A DNA stretch of 64,000 bases, from contig NZ_BCSJ01000009.1 of NCBI RefSeq assembly GCF_001570805.1, positions 1 to 64,000 on the forward strand, in the 5' to 3' direction. The position numbers and the translations under genes were made by a program. The stretch's first letter is position 1. Every line of letters starts with the position of its first letter. The DNA is from Brevibacterium epidermidis NBRC 14811 (GTDB lineage: Bacteria > Actinomycetota > Actinomycetes > Actinomycetales > Brevibacteriaceae). Shown here in pieces: positions 56,452-64,000 of this stretch. The notes beneath the pieces were generated by a model. That model was not told where the DNA came from and searched no databases. It worked only from the letters and a program-made list of their open reading frames with translations.

Positions 56452-57378
56452 TCAGCCGAGCAAGGCGGCGATGATGACGAGAGCCGGAACGGACAGGACC
56501 GTGGTGATGAAGACGGCGTCGCGCATGAGCGCCTCGGATTGTCGGTACTGCATCGAGTAGATGTAGACGTTCTGCGCGGTCGGAAGGGCGGAGGTGACGA
56601 CGATGGCGAACAGGTCGATCCCGTCGTAGCCGAGTAGGGGGCCTCCGATGGCCCAGGCGATGACCGGCTGGGCGATGAGTTTGGCGCTGGTGATATAGCT
56701 CAGCTGTGAGCGGGTGCCCTTGACGGGGATTCCCCACCCGTCCTTGAGCGAGATGCCGAAGGCCAGCAGTGCGCCGGGGACCGCGGTCGCGCCGATCAGG
56801 TCGATGGGTTCGAAGATGAACCGCGGCAGTTCGAAGCTCGTCGCCGAGGCGGCCACTCCGGCCGTGGCGCCGAGGACGATGGGGTTCTTGAGCACTGGGA
56901 GGATTCCGGAGTACCAGTGCGAATCGATCTTCTTCTTGCCGGCACCGTCGAGTACGGCCATGCCGATGGGGGCGAGGACGAGCAGCTGGAAGAGCAGGAC
57001 CGGGGCGACGTATCCGATGTCGTGGAGGACATAGGCGGCGATCGGGATGCCGAGGTTGCCGATGTTGACGTAGCTGGTCGCCCACGCGGAGAACAGCGCC
57101 TCGCCGGTGCTGCGCCGCCTGATCCATTTGGTGAGGACGAAGAGGGCGGCGCCGACGATGAGCGCCGAACCGCCGGTGGCAAACAGGGCGGTGTTGAAGA
57201 TCAGCCCGAGGTCGGTCTCGGCAACCGTGACATAGAGCAGAGTCGGGGTGCCGGCGTAGAAGACGAGCTTCGCGATGACCTGCTGGCCGTGGGGTCCGAG
57301 AACGCCGGAGCGGCCGAGGATGAACCCGACCAGAATGACTCCGGCGATGACGGCGAAACCTTCGAATACGGCCAGCAT
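56452..57378 (-). CDS. AEC family (auxin efflux carrier-like) transporter
   Basis: A 308-residue membrane protein with ten helices in two inverted halves. It begins with the AEC pattern (GFILGRSGVLGP) and has NIGNLGIP in the fourth helix and the C-terminal SALPTAQNVYIYS, both typical. Bacterial members export or import organic acids such as malonate or malate; the substrate is unknown. No neighbour is coupled to it. Confidence 0.92.
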   Translation of the reverse strand: MLAVFEGFAVIAGVILVGFILGRSGVLGPHGQQVIAKLVFYAGTPTLLYVTVAETDLGLIFNTALFATGGSALIVGAALFVLTKWIRRRSTGEALFSAWATSYVNIGNLGIPIAAYVLHDIGYVAPVLLFQLLVLAPIGMAVLDGAGKKKIDSHWYSGILPVLKNPIVLGATAGVAASATSFELPRFIFEPIDLIGATAVPGALLAFGISLKDGWGIPVKGTRSQLSYITSAKLIAQPVIAWAIGGPLLGYDGIDLFAIVVTSALPTAQNVYIYSMQYRQSEALMRDAVFITTVLSVPALVIIAALLG

Positions 57379-57462
57379 GGGCTGCTCGGGGTCCTCGCTT
57401 CCTGCGTCTGGGACGGTGAGTGTCAGTCCGGGATGGACTGGATCAGTCTTGGACGGTCGAGG

Positions 57463-57780
57463 TCAGTCCGTCTCGGCGATATCGGAGACGACATAGGACG
57501 CCGCTGCGCTGACCGCACTCACAGCGAACACGGCCGGCCAGGCACCGATCTTCTTCGCCAGGGGGTGTGAGGCGCCGAACCCGCCCAGGTAGGCCAAGCT
57601 CAGCCCGGTGGCGGCCGGCCAGCCCTTCTTCACATACCAGGAACGCGCGGCATAGGCGCCCGCTGCAGCGAGGACGACTCCGCCGAGGGGGCGGATCCCG
57701 GTCTCGCGGGCAGTGAGGAATCCGCCGATGAGGCCGACGGCGACGAGTGGGGCAGTGGAGACTTCGCGTGCATCCTTCAT
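57463..57780 (-). CDS. Small membrane protein of unknown function
   Basis: A 105-residue Ala/Gly-rich hydrophobic protein with three or four predicted helices (LVAVGLIGGFLTA; GGVVLAAAGAYAARSW; a C-terminal AVFAVSAVSAAASYVV). Related proteins are common near membrane genes in Micrococcales, but have no known role. ATG 57780 is the most likely start; the frame extends to 57828. Confidence 0.6.
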   Translation of the reverse strand: MKDAREVSTAPLVAVGLIGGFLTARETGIRPLGGVVLAAAGAYAARSWYVKKGWPAATGLSLAYLGGFGASHPLAKKIGAWPAVFAVSAVSAAASYVVSDIAETD

Positions 57781-57943
57781 GCGGACCAGTTTAGGCGTGC
57801 AGGTCAGCGGCTCGGACGGCGGTCTCATAACGAGGAACGGGAATTGGGTCGGGCGCGCCGGTCGGGGAGTCTGGCTGCTTGTGCCGGCAGTGTGCCTGTG
57901 TGATGGTCCGGCGGGAGGTAGTGAGGCCGTGTGGCCGGGAGCT

Positions 57944-58363
57944 TCAGAGCAGGCTGATCTTGATCACCGAGGCGATGCTCAGTGCCGCGATGAGGCACAC
58001 GGATGACGTGAGGAAGATGACGGCCCACGGGGTCGGGCGGCCGCGTTCGGCCCGGATCGAGACCGCACCGAGCCGGTAGCGCCTGACCTGCATGGCGATG
58101 GCGACGATGGCCATGCCCATGCACACGACGAAGATCGCCACCGACCAGCCTTGGAAGACGTTGATGAAGCGCATGAAGATGAGACTGACGACCGTCATCG
58201 TCAGACTCGTGCGCAGCCATGACTGGACGGTGCGCTCTGGCTGCAGCGCTGGATCGGCATGCGGCTGCGGGCGTGGGGCGGGCCGAGGCAGTCGCGGTCG
58301 TCTGCGCGGTGAGTTCTCTGATTGGTGGGGGCCGGTCGATTCGGGCCCGGTCGGCTCCGACAT
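57944..58363 (-). CDS. DUF202 family membrane protein
   Basis: A 139-residue protein: a Pro/Arg-rich cytoplasmic start (about 48 residues), then three helices. The DUF202 signature is the conserved RTSLTMTVVSLIFMRF region. It overlaps the upstream DUF202 gene by one base (TGATG), so the two are translated together and may form a hetero-oligomer. The function of DUF202 is not established; related domains occur in VTC complexes for polyphosphate. Confidence 0.82.
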   Translation of the reverse strand: MSEPTGPESTGPHQSENSPRRRPRLPRPAPRPQPHADPALQPERTVQSWLRTSLTMTVVSLIFMRFINVFQGWSVAIFVVCMGMAIVAIAMQVRRYRLGAVSIRAERGRPTPWAVIFLTSSVCLIAALSIASVIKISLL

Positions 58364-58755
58364 CACAGCAGGCCGGCGAACACCAGGACGAGGAGACCGG
58401 CACCCAGCGCCGAGGCGAGGCTGACGATGGGGATGATGAGCGGCAGCGGCAGCGAGGTCTTCCGTCGCATCGCCGATTCGATGCGATGCCAGCGGACCGC
58501 GGCACCGGCGGCGAGGATGAAGCCGATGACCATGAGCACGATCGACAGGGTCGCCCGCAGACCGGTGGTGAAGATCTCCGAGGTGAAGGCTTCGACGGCG
58601 ATTCCGCCGCCGATGAATGCCAAAGCTGTGCGGATCCACGACAGGAAGGTCCGCTCGTTGGCCAAGGTGAAGCGCGGATCGGGGTCGACGCCGTCGGGGA
58701 AGATCCGACGGGCGATGCGGCTGCGGGAATCCTGCGAAGAATTGTCGTCACTCAT
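58363..58755 (-). CDS. YidH-type DUF202 family membrane protein
   Basis: A 130-residue protein of the YidH type. The conserved entry sequence DPRFTLANERTFLSWIRTAL leads into the first helix, with two more helices following. It is the first gene of a two-gene unit with the other DUF202 protein. ATG 58755 has GAAGGATGAG upstream on the minus strand. Function unknown. Confidence 0.92.
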   Translation of the reverse strand: MSDDNSSQDSRSRIARRIFPDGVDPDPRFTLANERTFLSWIRTALAFIGGGIAVEAFTSEIFTTGLRATLSIVLMVIGFILAAGAAVRWHRIESAMRRKTSLPLPLIIPIVSLASALGAGLLVLVFAGLL

Positions 58756-58788
58756 CCTTCGAGGATAACGGCAGACAGTGTGTGACCG

Positions 58789-58913
58789 GTGACACGCAAG
58801 CGCCGTTGTCGCCTATCATGACTGTGGACATACGGAGACCGCTGCGCTGCCAATGTGCGGGAGAACCCTTCGGAGGAACCCCGACCCAATGGTGAGTCAG
58901 TGCGCGGCCGAAG
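58789..58913 (+). promoter_or_regulatory. Promoter and structured leader of the Nramp-like gene (M-box-like)
   Basis: GTGACA (58789-58794), 19 bases, TATCAT (58814-58819) could start RNA near 58826. The 88-base leader contains GGAGACCGCTGCGCTGCC (58835-58852) and GACCCAATGG (58883-58892), which resemble the M-box blocks GGAGAUACGCUGCUGCC and GACGCCAAUGG, in the same order. The first conserved M-box arm is not evident. A metal-responsive leader is plausible; the class is uncertain. Confidence 0.35.
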
Positions 58914-60248
58914 ATGAAAGCGAAGAACACCACGAGTGAGCATCCGAACGGTTCGAGTCCCGGCAACGCGAGTGACCCTGAAGCCGTATCCGGAGTCGAA
59001 GAAGCTTCCGGTCCCGCCAAATGGAAGGTCATCGGTCCCGGACTCGTCGTCGCAGCCACCGGTGTCGGCGCCGCCGATATGGTGGCAACCCTTGTGGCCG
59101 GCAGCCAGTTCGGCTACGGACTGCTGTGGGCGGTGATCGTCGGCGTCATCCTCAAGATCGTCCTCGTCGAAGGAGCCGGCCGATTCAGTCTCGCGACCGG
59201 AAAGACGATCTTCGAAGGCTGGCGTTCACTCGGTCGCTGGACCACATGGTACTTCGGTCCCTACATCATCATCTGGGGCTTCGTCTACGGAGCGACCGCC
59301 ATGAGCTCGGCGGCGTTGCCGCTGGCCGCGCTCTTCCCCGGAGTCAACCTCACGGTGTGGTCGGTGATCATGGGACTGGCCGGTTTCGCCATGGTGTGGT
59401 TCGGCCGCTATGCGATCTTCGAGAAGATCACCGCCGTCCTCGTCGGGATCATGTTCATCACCGTCGTGGGGCTTGCGATCATCGCCGTCCCGAACGTCCC
59501 CGATATGCTCACCGGACTCATCCCGATCATCCCCGAGGGCGGAGTGATCTACACGCTCGCGCTCGCCGGAGGAGTCGGCGGCACCATCACCCTGGCAGCC
59601 TACGGGTACTGGCTGCGCGAAAAGGGCTGGCACACACCGAAGTGGATGCGGGTGATGCGCATCGACAACTCGATGGCGTACGTGATGACCGGCATCTTCG
59701 TCATCGCCATGCTCATCGTCGGTGCCGAAGTCGTCCGTGCCGCAGGCGTCTCGATCTCCGCCGACGACAAGGGGCTGCTCGACCTCGCCGACGTTCTCAA
59801 GGCCCGCTACGGCGAGGTCGTGGGCATTGGATTCCTCGTCGGCTTCTGGGCCGCTTCCTTCTCTTCGATCATCGGCGTGTGGAACGGTGTCTCTCTGATG
59901 TTCGCCGACTTCTGGGGCCATATGCGCAAGAAGCCGGGCGGACACCCGGACACCCTGACCGGAGGCAAGTACTTCAAGTTCTATGTCCTGTGGCTGACGT
60001 TCCCGCCGATGCTGCTGTTCATCCTCGGCAAACCGATCGGCCTCATTCTCGCCTACGGCGTCCTCGGTTCGCTGTTCATGCCGTTCCTCGCCATCACCCT
60101 CCTCGGGCTGCTCAACGGCAAGAAGATCCCGAAGGAATGGGCGAACAAGCTGCACACGAACATCGCCCTGGCGATCACCGCACTTCTGTTCATCATCCTC
60201 GGCGTCCAGCAGCTCTACTCGGCGCTGGCACCGCTGTGGGGCGGATAA
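58914..60248 (+). CDS. Nramp-related metal ion transporter
   Basis: A 444-residue membrane protein with about 11 helices. Residues 40-60 (IGPGLVVAATGVGAADMVAT) are at the place of the Nramp first helix, but the DPGN metal motif is replaced by VGAAD. The helix-6 methionine-containing motif is replaced by AGGVGGTITLAAYG. This makes classical Mn/Fe transport doubtful. Nramp-related magnesium transporters (NrmT) also depart from these motifs and can be M-box controlled, which fits the leader here. Substrate assignment is inference. Confidence 0.82.
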   Translation: MKAKNTTSEHPNGSSPGNASDPEAVSGVEEASGPAKWKVIGPGLVVAATGVGAADMVATLVAGSQFGYGLLWAVIVGVILKIVLVEGAGRFSLATGKTIFEGWRSLGRWTTWYFGPYIIIWGFVYGATAMSSAALPLAALFPGVNLTVWSVIMGLAGFAMVWFGRYAIFEKITAVLVGIMFITVVGLAIIAVPNVPDMLTGLIPIIPEGGVIYTLALAGGVGGTITLAAYGYWLREKGWHTPKWMRVMRIDNSMAYVMTGIFVIAMLIVGAEVVRAAGVSISADDKGLLDLADVLKARYGEVVGIGFLVGFWAASFSSIIGVWNGVSLMFADFWGHMRKKPGGHPDTLTGGKYFKFYVLWLTFPPMLLFILGKPIGLILAYGVLGSLFMPFLAITLLGLLNGKKIPKEWANKLHTNIALAITALLFIILGVQQLYSALAPLWGG

Positions 60249-60298
60249 GGGGCACGCACACTGTGGTCATCCGACCGTGACTGCGGCAGACTGAGGTC

Positions 60299-60907
60299 AT
60301 GTCCCGCAACGATGCGATGAAGACCATTCTCAAAAGATCACTGCAGGCCAGCCGCAACGACCTGCTGTGGAAACTCGAAGGCCTGAGTGAACGGGACCTG
60401 CGGCTGCCGCAGACACCCACTGGGTTCAACCTGCTCGGAGCCGTCAAGCACATGGCCAATGTGGAGGTCGGATACTTCGGTGAAACCTTCGGCCGGTCGT
60501 GGCCGCACCCCGAAGAGCTCGTGAGTCCCGACCAGATTGCGACCGACCCGCAGGCCGATTGGTACGCGACCTCTGCCGAATCCGCCGAGCACATCAACGG
60601 TTTGTACCGGCGCGTGTGGACTTTCGCCGACGAGACGATCGACCGACTCGACCTCGAGGCGCAGGGCACAGTGCCGCACTGGCCGGAAGAGCGGGCGACA
60701 GTAACTCTTCAGCAGATCATGGTCCACGTCATCGTCGACCTGACTCGGCACCTCGGGCAGGTCGACATCGTCCGGGAAGGCATCGACGGTCAGGTCGGAC
60801 TCAACCCGAAGATCTCGAACATTCCCGACGAGGTCGACTGGGATGCCTACCTCGCCTCGCTGAGAGCACTCGCCGAGGACTCGGGAAGCCGGTCGGACAC
60901 CACCTGA
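60299..60907 (+). CDS. DinB/DUF664 family protein
   Basis: A 202-residue four-helix-bundle protein of the DinB-like superfamily, many of whose members are metal-dependent thiol transferases (mycothiol or bacillithiol). Metal histidine candidates lie in AVKHMANVE and in HVIVDLTRHLGQVD (two). In actinobacteria mycothiol is the likely cofactor. ATG 60299 is 6 bases after CAGACT, a possible weak leaderless start. Confidence 0.85.
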   Translation: MSRNDAMKTILKRSLQASRNDLLWKLEGLSERDLRLPQTPTGFNLLGAVKHMANVEVGYFGETFGRSWPHPEELVSPDQIATDPQADWYATSAESAEHINGLYRRVWTFADETIDRLDLEAQGTVPHWPEERATVTLQQIMVHVIVDLTRHLGQVDIVREGIDGQVGLNPKISNIPDEVDWDAYLASLRALAEDSGSRSDTT

Positions 60908-60949
60908 GCAGGTCCACCTTGCAGGGGCAGACGATAAGCTGGGATCCAC

Positions 60950-63900
60950 ATGGCAGATAAGAACTCAGCATCATCGTCTCCGCGAGGACGGCAGCAGACC
61001 CCGCAGGATGAGACTCAGGCCCCGCGCCCATCCGCACAGGATCGCCCCGGGCGCTCGCAGGCGCACCCGGAAGCGACTGAGGAGAAGCTGGGAGCGCGCG
61101 GGAATCAGGGCACACAGGAGACGCGGCGGCCGCGGCGAAAGAATTCTCGGCGTCGGAACACCGGTGCCGAACATCGTGAACGTCGGGCCCGGCTGGCAGC
61201 GGCTCGAGCGGCCCATCCGGTCACTGTCTCCTACCCCGAGGATCTGCCGGTCACCGCCGCGAAGGACGAGATCGCAGAGGCGATCCGGGACAACCAGGTC
61301 GTCATCATCGCCGGTGAGACGGGATCGGGAAAGACCACCCAGCTGCCGAAGATCTGCCTCGACCTGGGCCTCGGGGTCAACGGCCTCATCGGCCACACCC
61401 AGCCTCGGCGGATCGCCGCGCGGACCGTGGCCGAGCGCATCGCCGACGAACTCGACGAAGAGCTCGGCAACACCATCGGCTACCAGGTGCGGTTCACCGC
61501 TCAGGTCGCCGACTCCACCCGCGTGAAGGTGATGACCGACGGCATCCTGCTGTCCGAACTCTCGCGCGACAAACTGCTGCGCGACTACGAAGTCATCATC
61601 ATCGACGAGGCGCACGAACGCAGCCTCAACATCGACTTCCTCCTCGGCTATCTCAGGGAAGTCCTCGACCGGCGTCCCGACCTCAAGGTCATCATCACCT
61701 CGGCGACGATCGACCCCGAATCGTTCTCTGCCCATTTCGGTGATGCTCCGATCATCTCCGTCGAGGGCCGTACCTTTCCGGTTGAGGTCCGCTACCGGCC
61801 GCTCGGGGATGATCCCGACGATGACGATGTCGACGGGCCCGGCGAATCCGGGAACTACGAAACCGGAGTCGAGGAGCAGACCGACGGAATCATCTCGGCC
61901 GTCGACGAACTCGCCGCCGAGGCTCCCGGTGACATCCTCGTCTTCCTCTCTGGGGAACGCGAGATCCGGGATACCGCCGACGCGCTGAACGACCACCTGC
62001 GCAGACGGCCGCGGATGAGCAATTGGGAAGTCGTGCCGTTGTTCGCCCGACTCTCGGCGGGGGAGCAGCAGAAGGTCTTCAAACCTCACTCACGCCCCCG
62101 CATCGTCTTAGCCACGAACGTCGCCGAGACCTCGCTGACGGTGCCCGGAATCAAATACGTCATCGACGTCGGCACCGCCCGTATCTCCCGCTACTCCAAC
62201 CGCACCCGGGTTCAGCGTCTGCCGATCGAGCGGATCTCCCAAGCCAGCGCGAACCAGCGCAAGGGCCGCTCGGGACGCACCAGTGAAGGCATCTGCATTC
62301 GGCTGTACTCGCAGGAAGACTTCGAATCACGCCCCGAATTCACCGATCCGGAGATCCTGCGCACGAACCTCGCCAGCGTCATCCTGCAGATGGCCTCACT
62401 GGGATTCGCGTCGAGCGACCAGGAGATCCTCGACTTCCCGTTCCTCACCCCGCCGGAGGCCAGGGCCGTCCGTGACGGACGCACGATGCTCACCGAGCTT
62501 GGGGCGTTGACCAGCGATTCTGCCGGGAAGATCCACGTCACCGAGACCGGTCGGAAACTCACCGTGCTGCCGATCGATCCTCGCCTGGCCCGAATGGTCA
62601 TCGCCGGAGCGGAGGCCGGCTGCGGGGGAGAGGTCACCGTCATCGTCGCCGCACTGTCGATCCAGGATCCCAGGGAACGGCCGTCCGAGGTCCGAGCCGC
62701 CGCCGATGCGAAACATGCCCGGTTCACTCACCGGGGCAGTGACTTCCTGTCCTACCTCAACCTGTGGAACTACCTGCAGAGCCTGCAGGCCGACATGGGA
62801 TCCTCGAAATTCCGTCGGCGGTGCAAGGAAGAGTTCCTCAATTTCGTGCGCATCCGCGAATGGCAGGATCTCGTCGGTCAGCTGCGCTCGCTGCTCGGCT
62901 CCGCAGGCATCCGAATCGAGAAGTCTGTCTGGCAGCCGTCCGACGACGGAAGCGCCGATGAGGCTGGTCTCGGTGGTGAACCTGGGAAGGCGACCGGGGC
63001 CGGACGCGGTTCCGACCAAACTCAGCGCGGACGCGGTGCGAACGGCAAGATCGGATTCGCCGAACTCAGCGCCGCCAAACGCAGCGCGAAGAAGCAGGGT
63101 GCGACCGGTCCGGCAGGTGACACCGGGAAACAGGTCGCCGCGGCCAAACTCGACCCGCACGCGGCCGCCATCCACCGTTCGCTGCTCACCGGACTGCTGA
63201 CGATGATCGGCTCACGTTCGGAGAGGCACAAGGACTATCAGGGGGCCCGCGGCACACGCTTCGCGATCTTCCCCGGCTCCGGACTCTTCAAGGTCAATCC
63301 CGACTTCGTCATGGCCGCCGAGCTCGTCGAGACCTCTCGCCTGTGGGCACGGACCGTGGCCGCGATCGACCCGGACTGGGTCGTCGAAGCAGCCGGTGAT
63401 CTGGTCACCCGCCAACATTCGGACCCGCACTGGTCGACGAAGGCCGGCGCTTCGATGGTGTACGAGAAGATCTCCCTCTACGGCGTCACCCTCGTCAGCG
63501 ACCGCCGCGTCGGATACGGACAGATCGACGCAGAAGCCGCTCGCGACGCATTCATCCGCAAGGGCCTCATCGAAGGCGACTGGCACGAACGCTTCGGCTT
63601 CCTCGACCACAACGCGGCCGTCATCGAGGAGGCCGAAGATCTGGCCTCACGGACGCGGAACCGTCGCGTGCTCGACCAAGACGATGCCCTGTTTGAATTC
63701 TTCGATGAGCGGATTCCGGAAGGGATCACCTCGGCGGCGGATTTCCGGGGTTGGTGGAAGAAGCAGAAGCGACGGGACGCGCATCTGCTCGACCTCACCA
63801 CCTCGGTGCTGCTCAGCGACGACAGTGAGGAACTGACCGCCTCGGTGGCCTCGGACTTCCCGATGGAATGGGAACTGAGCGATGGAACCTTGGCGAAGCT

Positions 63901-64000
63901 GCGCTATTCCTTCGACCCCGGCAGCACCGAGGATGGGGTGACCGTGGAGATCCCCGCCGAGGCGGTGCCCGCGGTCGACGCGGACGAGTTCAGCTGGCAG
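60950..64000 (+). CDS. hrpA: ATP-dependent RNA helicase HrpA (runs off the window)
   Basis: The 1017 codons seen are open to the end; full HrpA proteins have about 1300. After a basic, disordered 90-residue start come Walker A GETGSGKTTQ, TQPRRIAARTVA, DEAHERSLN, ITSATID, and NVAETSLTVPGI with the glycine-rich QRKGRSGRTSEG. The C-terminal DUF3418 region is entered. A Gly/Lys/Ala-rich insertion occurs near 62945-63130. DEAH helicases of this type act in ribosome rescue and mRNA handling. ATG 60950 has GGGAT upstream. Confidence 0.94.
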   Translation, partial: MADKNSASSSPRGRQQTPQDETQAPRPSAQDRPGRSQAHPEATEEKLGARGNQGTQETRRPRRKNSRRRNTGAEHRERRARLAAARAAHPVTVSYPEDLPVTAAKDEIAEAIRDNQVVIIAGETGSGKTTQLPKICLDLGLGVNGLIGHTQPRRIAARTVAERIADELDEELGNTIGYQVRFTAQVADSTRVKVMTDGILLSELSRDKLLRDYEVIIIDEAHERSLNIDFLLGYLREVLDRRPDLKVIITSATIDPESFSAHFGDAPIISVEGRTFPVEVRYRPLGDDPDDDDVDGPGESGNYETGVEEQTDGIISAVDELAAEAPGDILVFLSGEREIRDTADALNDHLRRRPRMSNWEVVPLFARLSAGEQQKVFKPHSRPRIVLATNVAETSLTVPGIKYVIDVGTARISRYSNRTRVQRLPIERISQASANQRKGRSGRTSEGICIRLYSQEDFESRPEFTDPEILRTNLASVILQMASLGFASSDQEILDFPFLTPPEARAVRDGRTMLTELGALTSDSAGKIHVTETGRKLTVLPIDPRLARMVIAGAEAGCGGEVTVIVAALSIQDPRERPSEVRAAADAKHARFTHRGSDFLSYLNLWNYLQSLQADMGSSKFRRRCKEEFLNFVRIREWQDLVGQLRSLLGSAGIRIEKSVWQPSDDGSADEAGLGGEPGKATGAGRGSDQTQRGRGANGKIGFAELSAAKRSAKKQGATGPAGDTGKQVAAAKLDPHAAAIHRSLLTGLLTMIGSRSERHKDYQGARGTRFAIFPGSGLFKVNPDFVMAAELVETSRLWARTVAAIDPDWVVEAAGDLVTRQHSDPHWSTKAGASMVYEKISLYGVTLVSDRRVGYGQIDAEAARDAFIRKGLIEGDWHERFGFLDHNAAVIEEAEDLASRTRNRRVLDQDDALFEFFDERIPEGITSAADFRGWWKKQKRRDAHLLDLTTSVLLSDDSEELTASVASDFPMEWELSDGTLAKLRYSFDPGSTEDGVTVEIPAEAVPAVDADEFSWQ

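Noticed and set aside
58948..58965. GGTTCGAGTCCCGG, a T-arm-like sequence in the Nramp-like gene
   Set aside because: It is inside a solid coding frame and no other tRNA part is nearby.

Overview
The window is chromosomal DNA of a high-GC Gram-positive actinobacterium. Evidence is the strong G/C third-position bias, frequent GTG starts, many leaderless genes and several gene orders conserved in Actinomycetota (tRNA-Gln-glmU-prs-rplY-pth-mfd-mazG-eno-ftsB-DUF501-ppx; perM-purN-purH; clpS-DUF2017-MBL-rph-rdgB). A Micrococcales genus such as Brevibacterium fits best, but that is an inference. I see no prophage, insertion sequence, CRISPR array or rRNA. Almost every base lies in or next to a housekeeping or metabolic gene, and no gap between genes reaches 300 bases.

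Layout. 1-5.0 kb: a GNAT acetyltransferase divergent from gdhA, a flavin reductase, and a DUF3039/helicase pair. 5.1-9.6 kb: pncB, then clpS-DUF2017-metallohydrolase-rph-rdgB. 9.7-16.4 kb: a peptide-type ABC importer (lipoprotein, two permeases, one fused double ATPase) with an amidase. 16.4-23.5 kb: a large surface-anchored protein, a PerM-like membrane protein, purN, purH and small proteins. 23.5-26.7 kb: the pcrA helicase and a small membrane protein. 26.7-44.8 kb: the tRNA-Gln to ppx core cluster, with a rhomboid protease, an ASST-like lipoprotein, a CsbD protein, a tyrosine phosphatase and a subtilase. 44.8-47.5 kb: ndh, an NAD(P)-binding protein and an HxlR regulator. 47.4-52.6 kb: a biotin operon bioB-A-F-D with a divergent unknown gene and an odd tRNA. 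52.7-64.0 kb: an MFS transporter, ppk2, a Lit/DUF1461 membrane protein, an AEC carrier, DUF202 proteins, an Nramp-like transporter, a DinB-like protein and the start of hrpA.

How the genes work together. The biotin genes overlap as one transcript driven by a leaderless promoter that contains a perfect 19-bp palindrome of the BioQ operator type. bioA is broken in frame by one base at a stop/start overlap. The ABC importer and amidase probably take up and hydrolyse amide- or peptide-like compounds. A Rex-like redox operator covers the ndh promoter. The Nramp-like gene lacks the classical metal-binding motif and has a leader that partly resembles the magnesium-sensing M-box.

The most unusual signals are a dispersed 58-68 bp palindromic repeat in two copies, the bioA frameshift, a short (class I) tRNA with a UAA anticodon, a recurring leaderless promoter cassette (-10 box, 6-7 bases, start codon) at 13 genes, and a repeated 15-19 base motif that encodes AASAK in the linkers of unrelated proteins.
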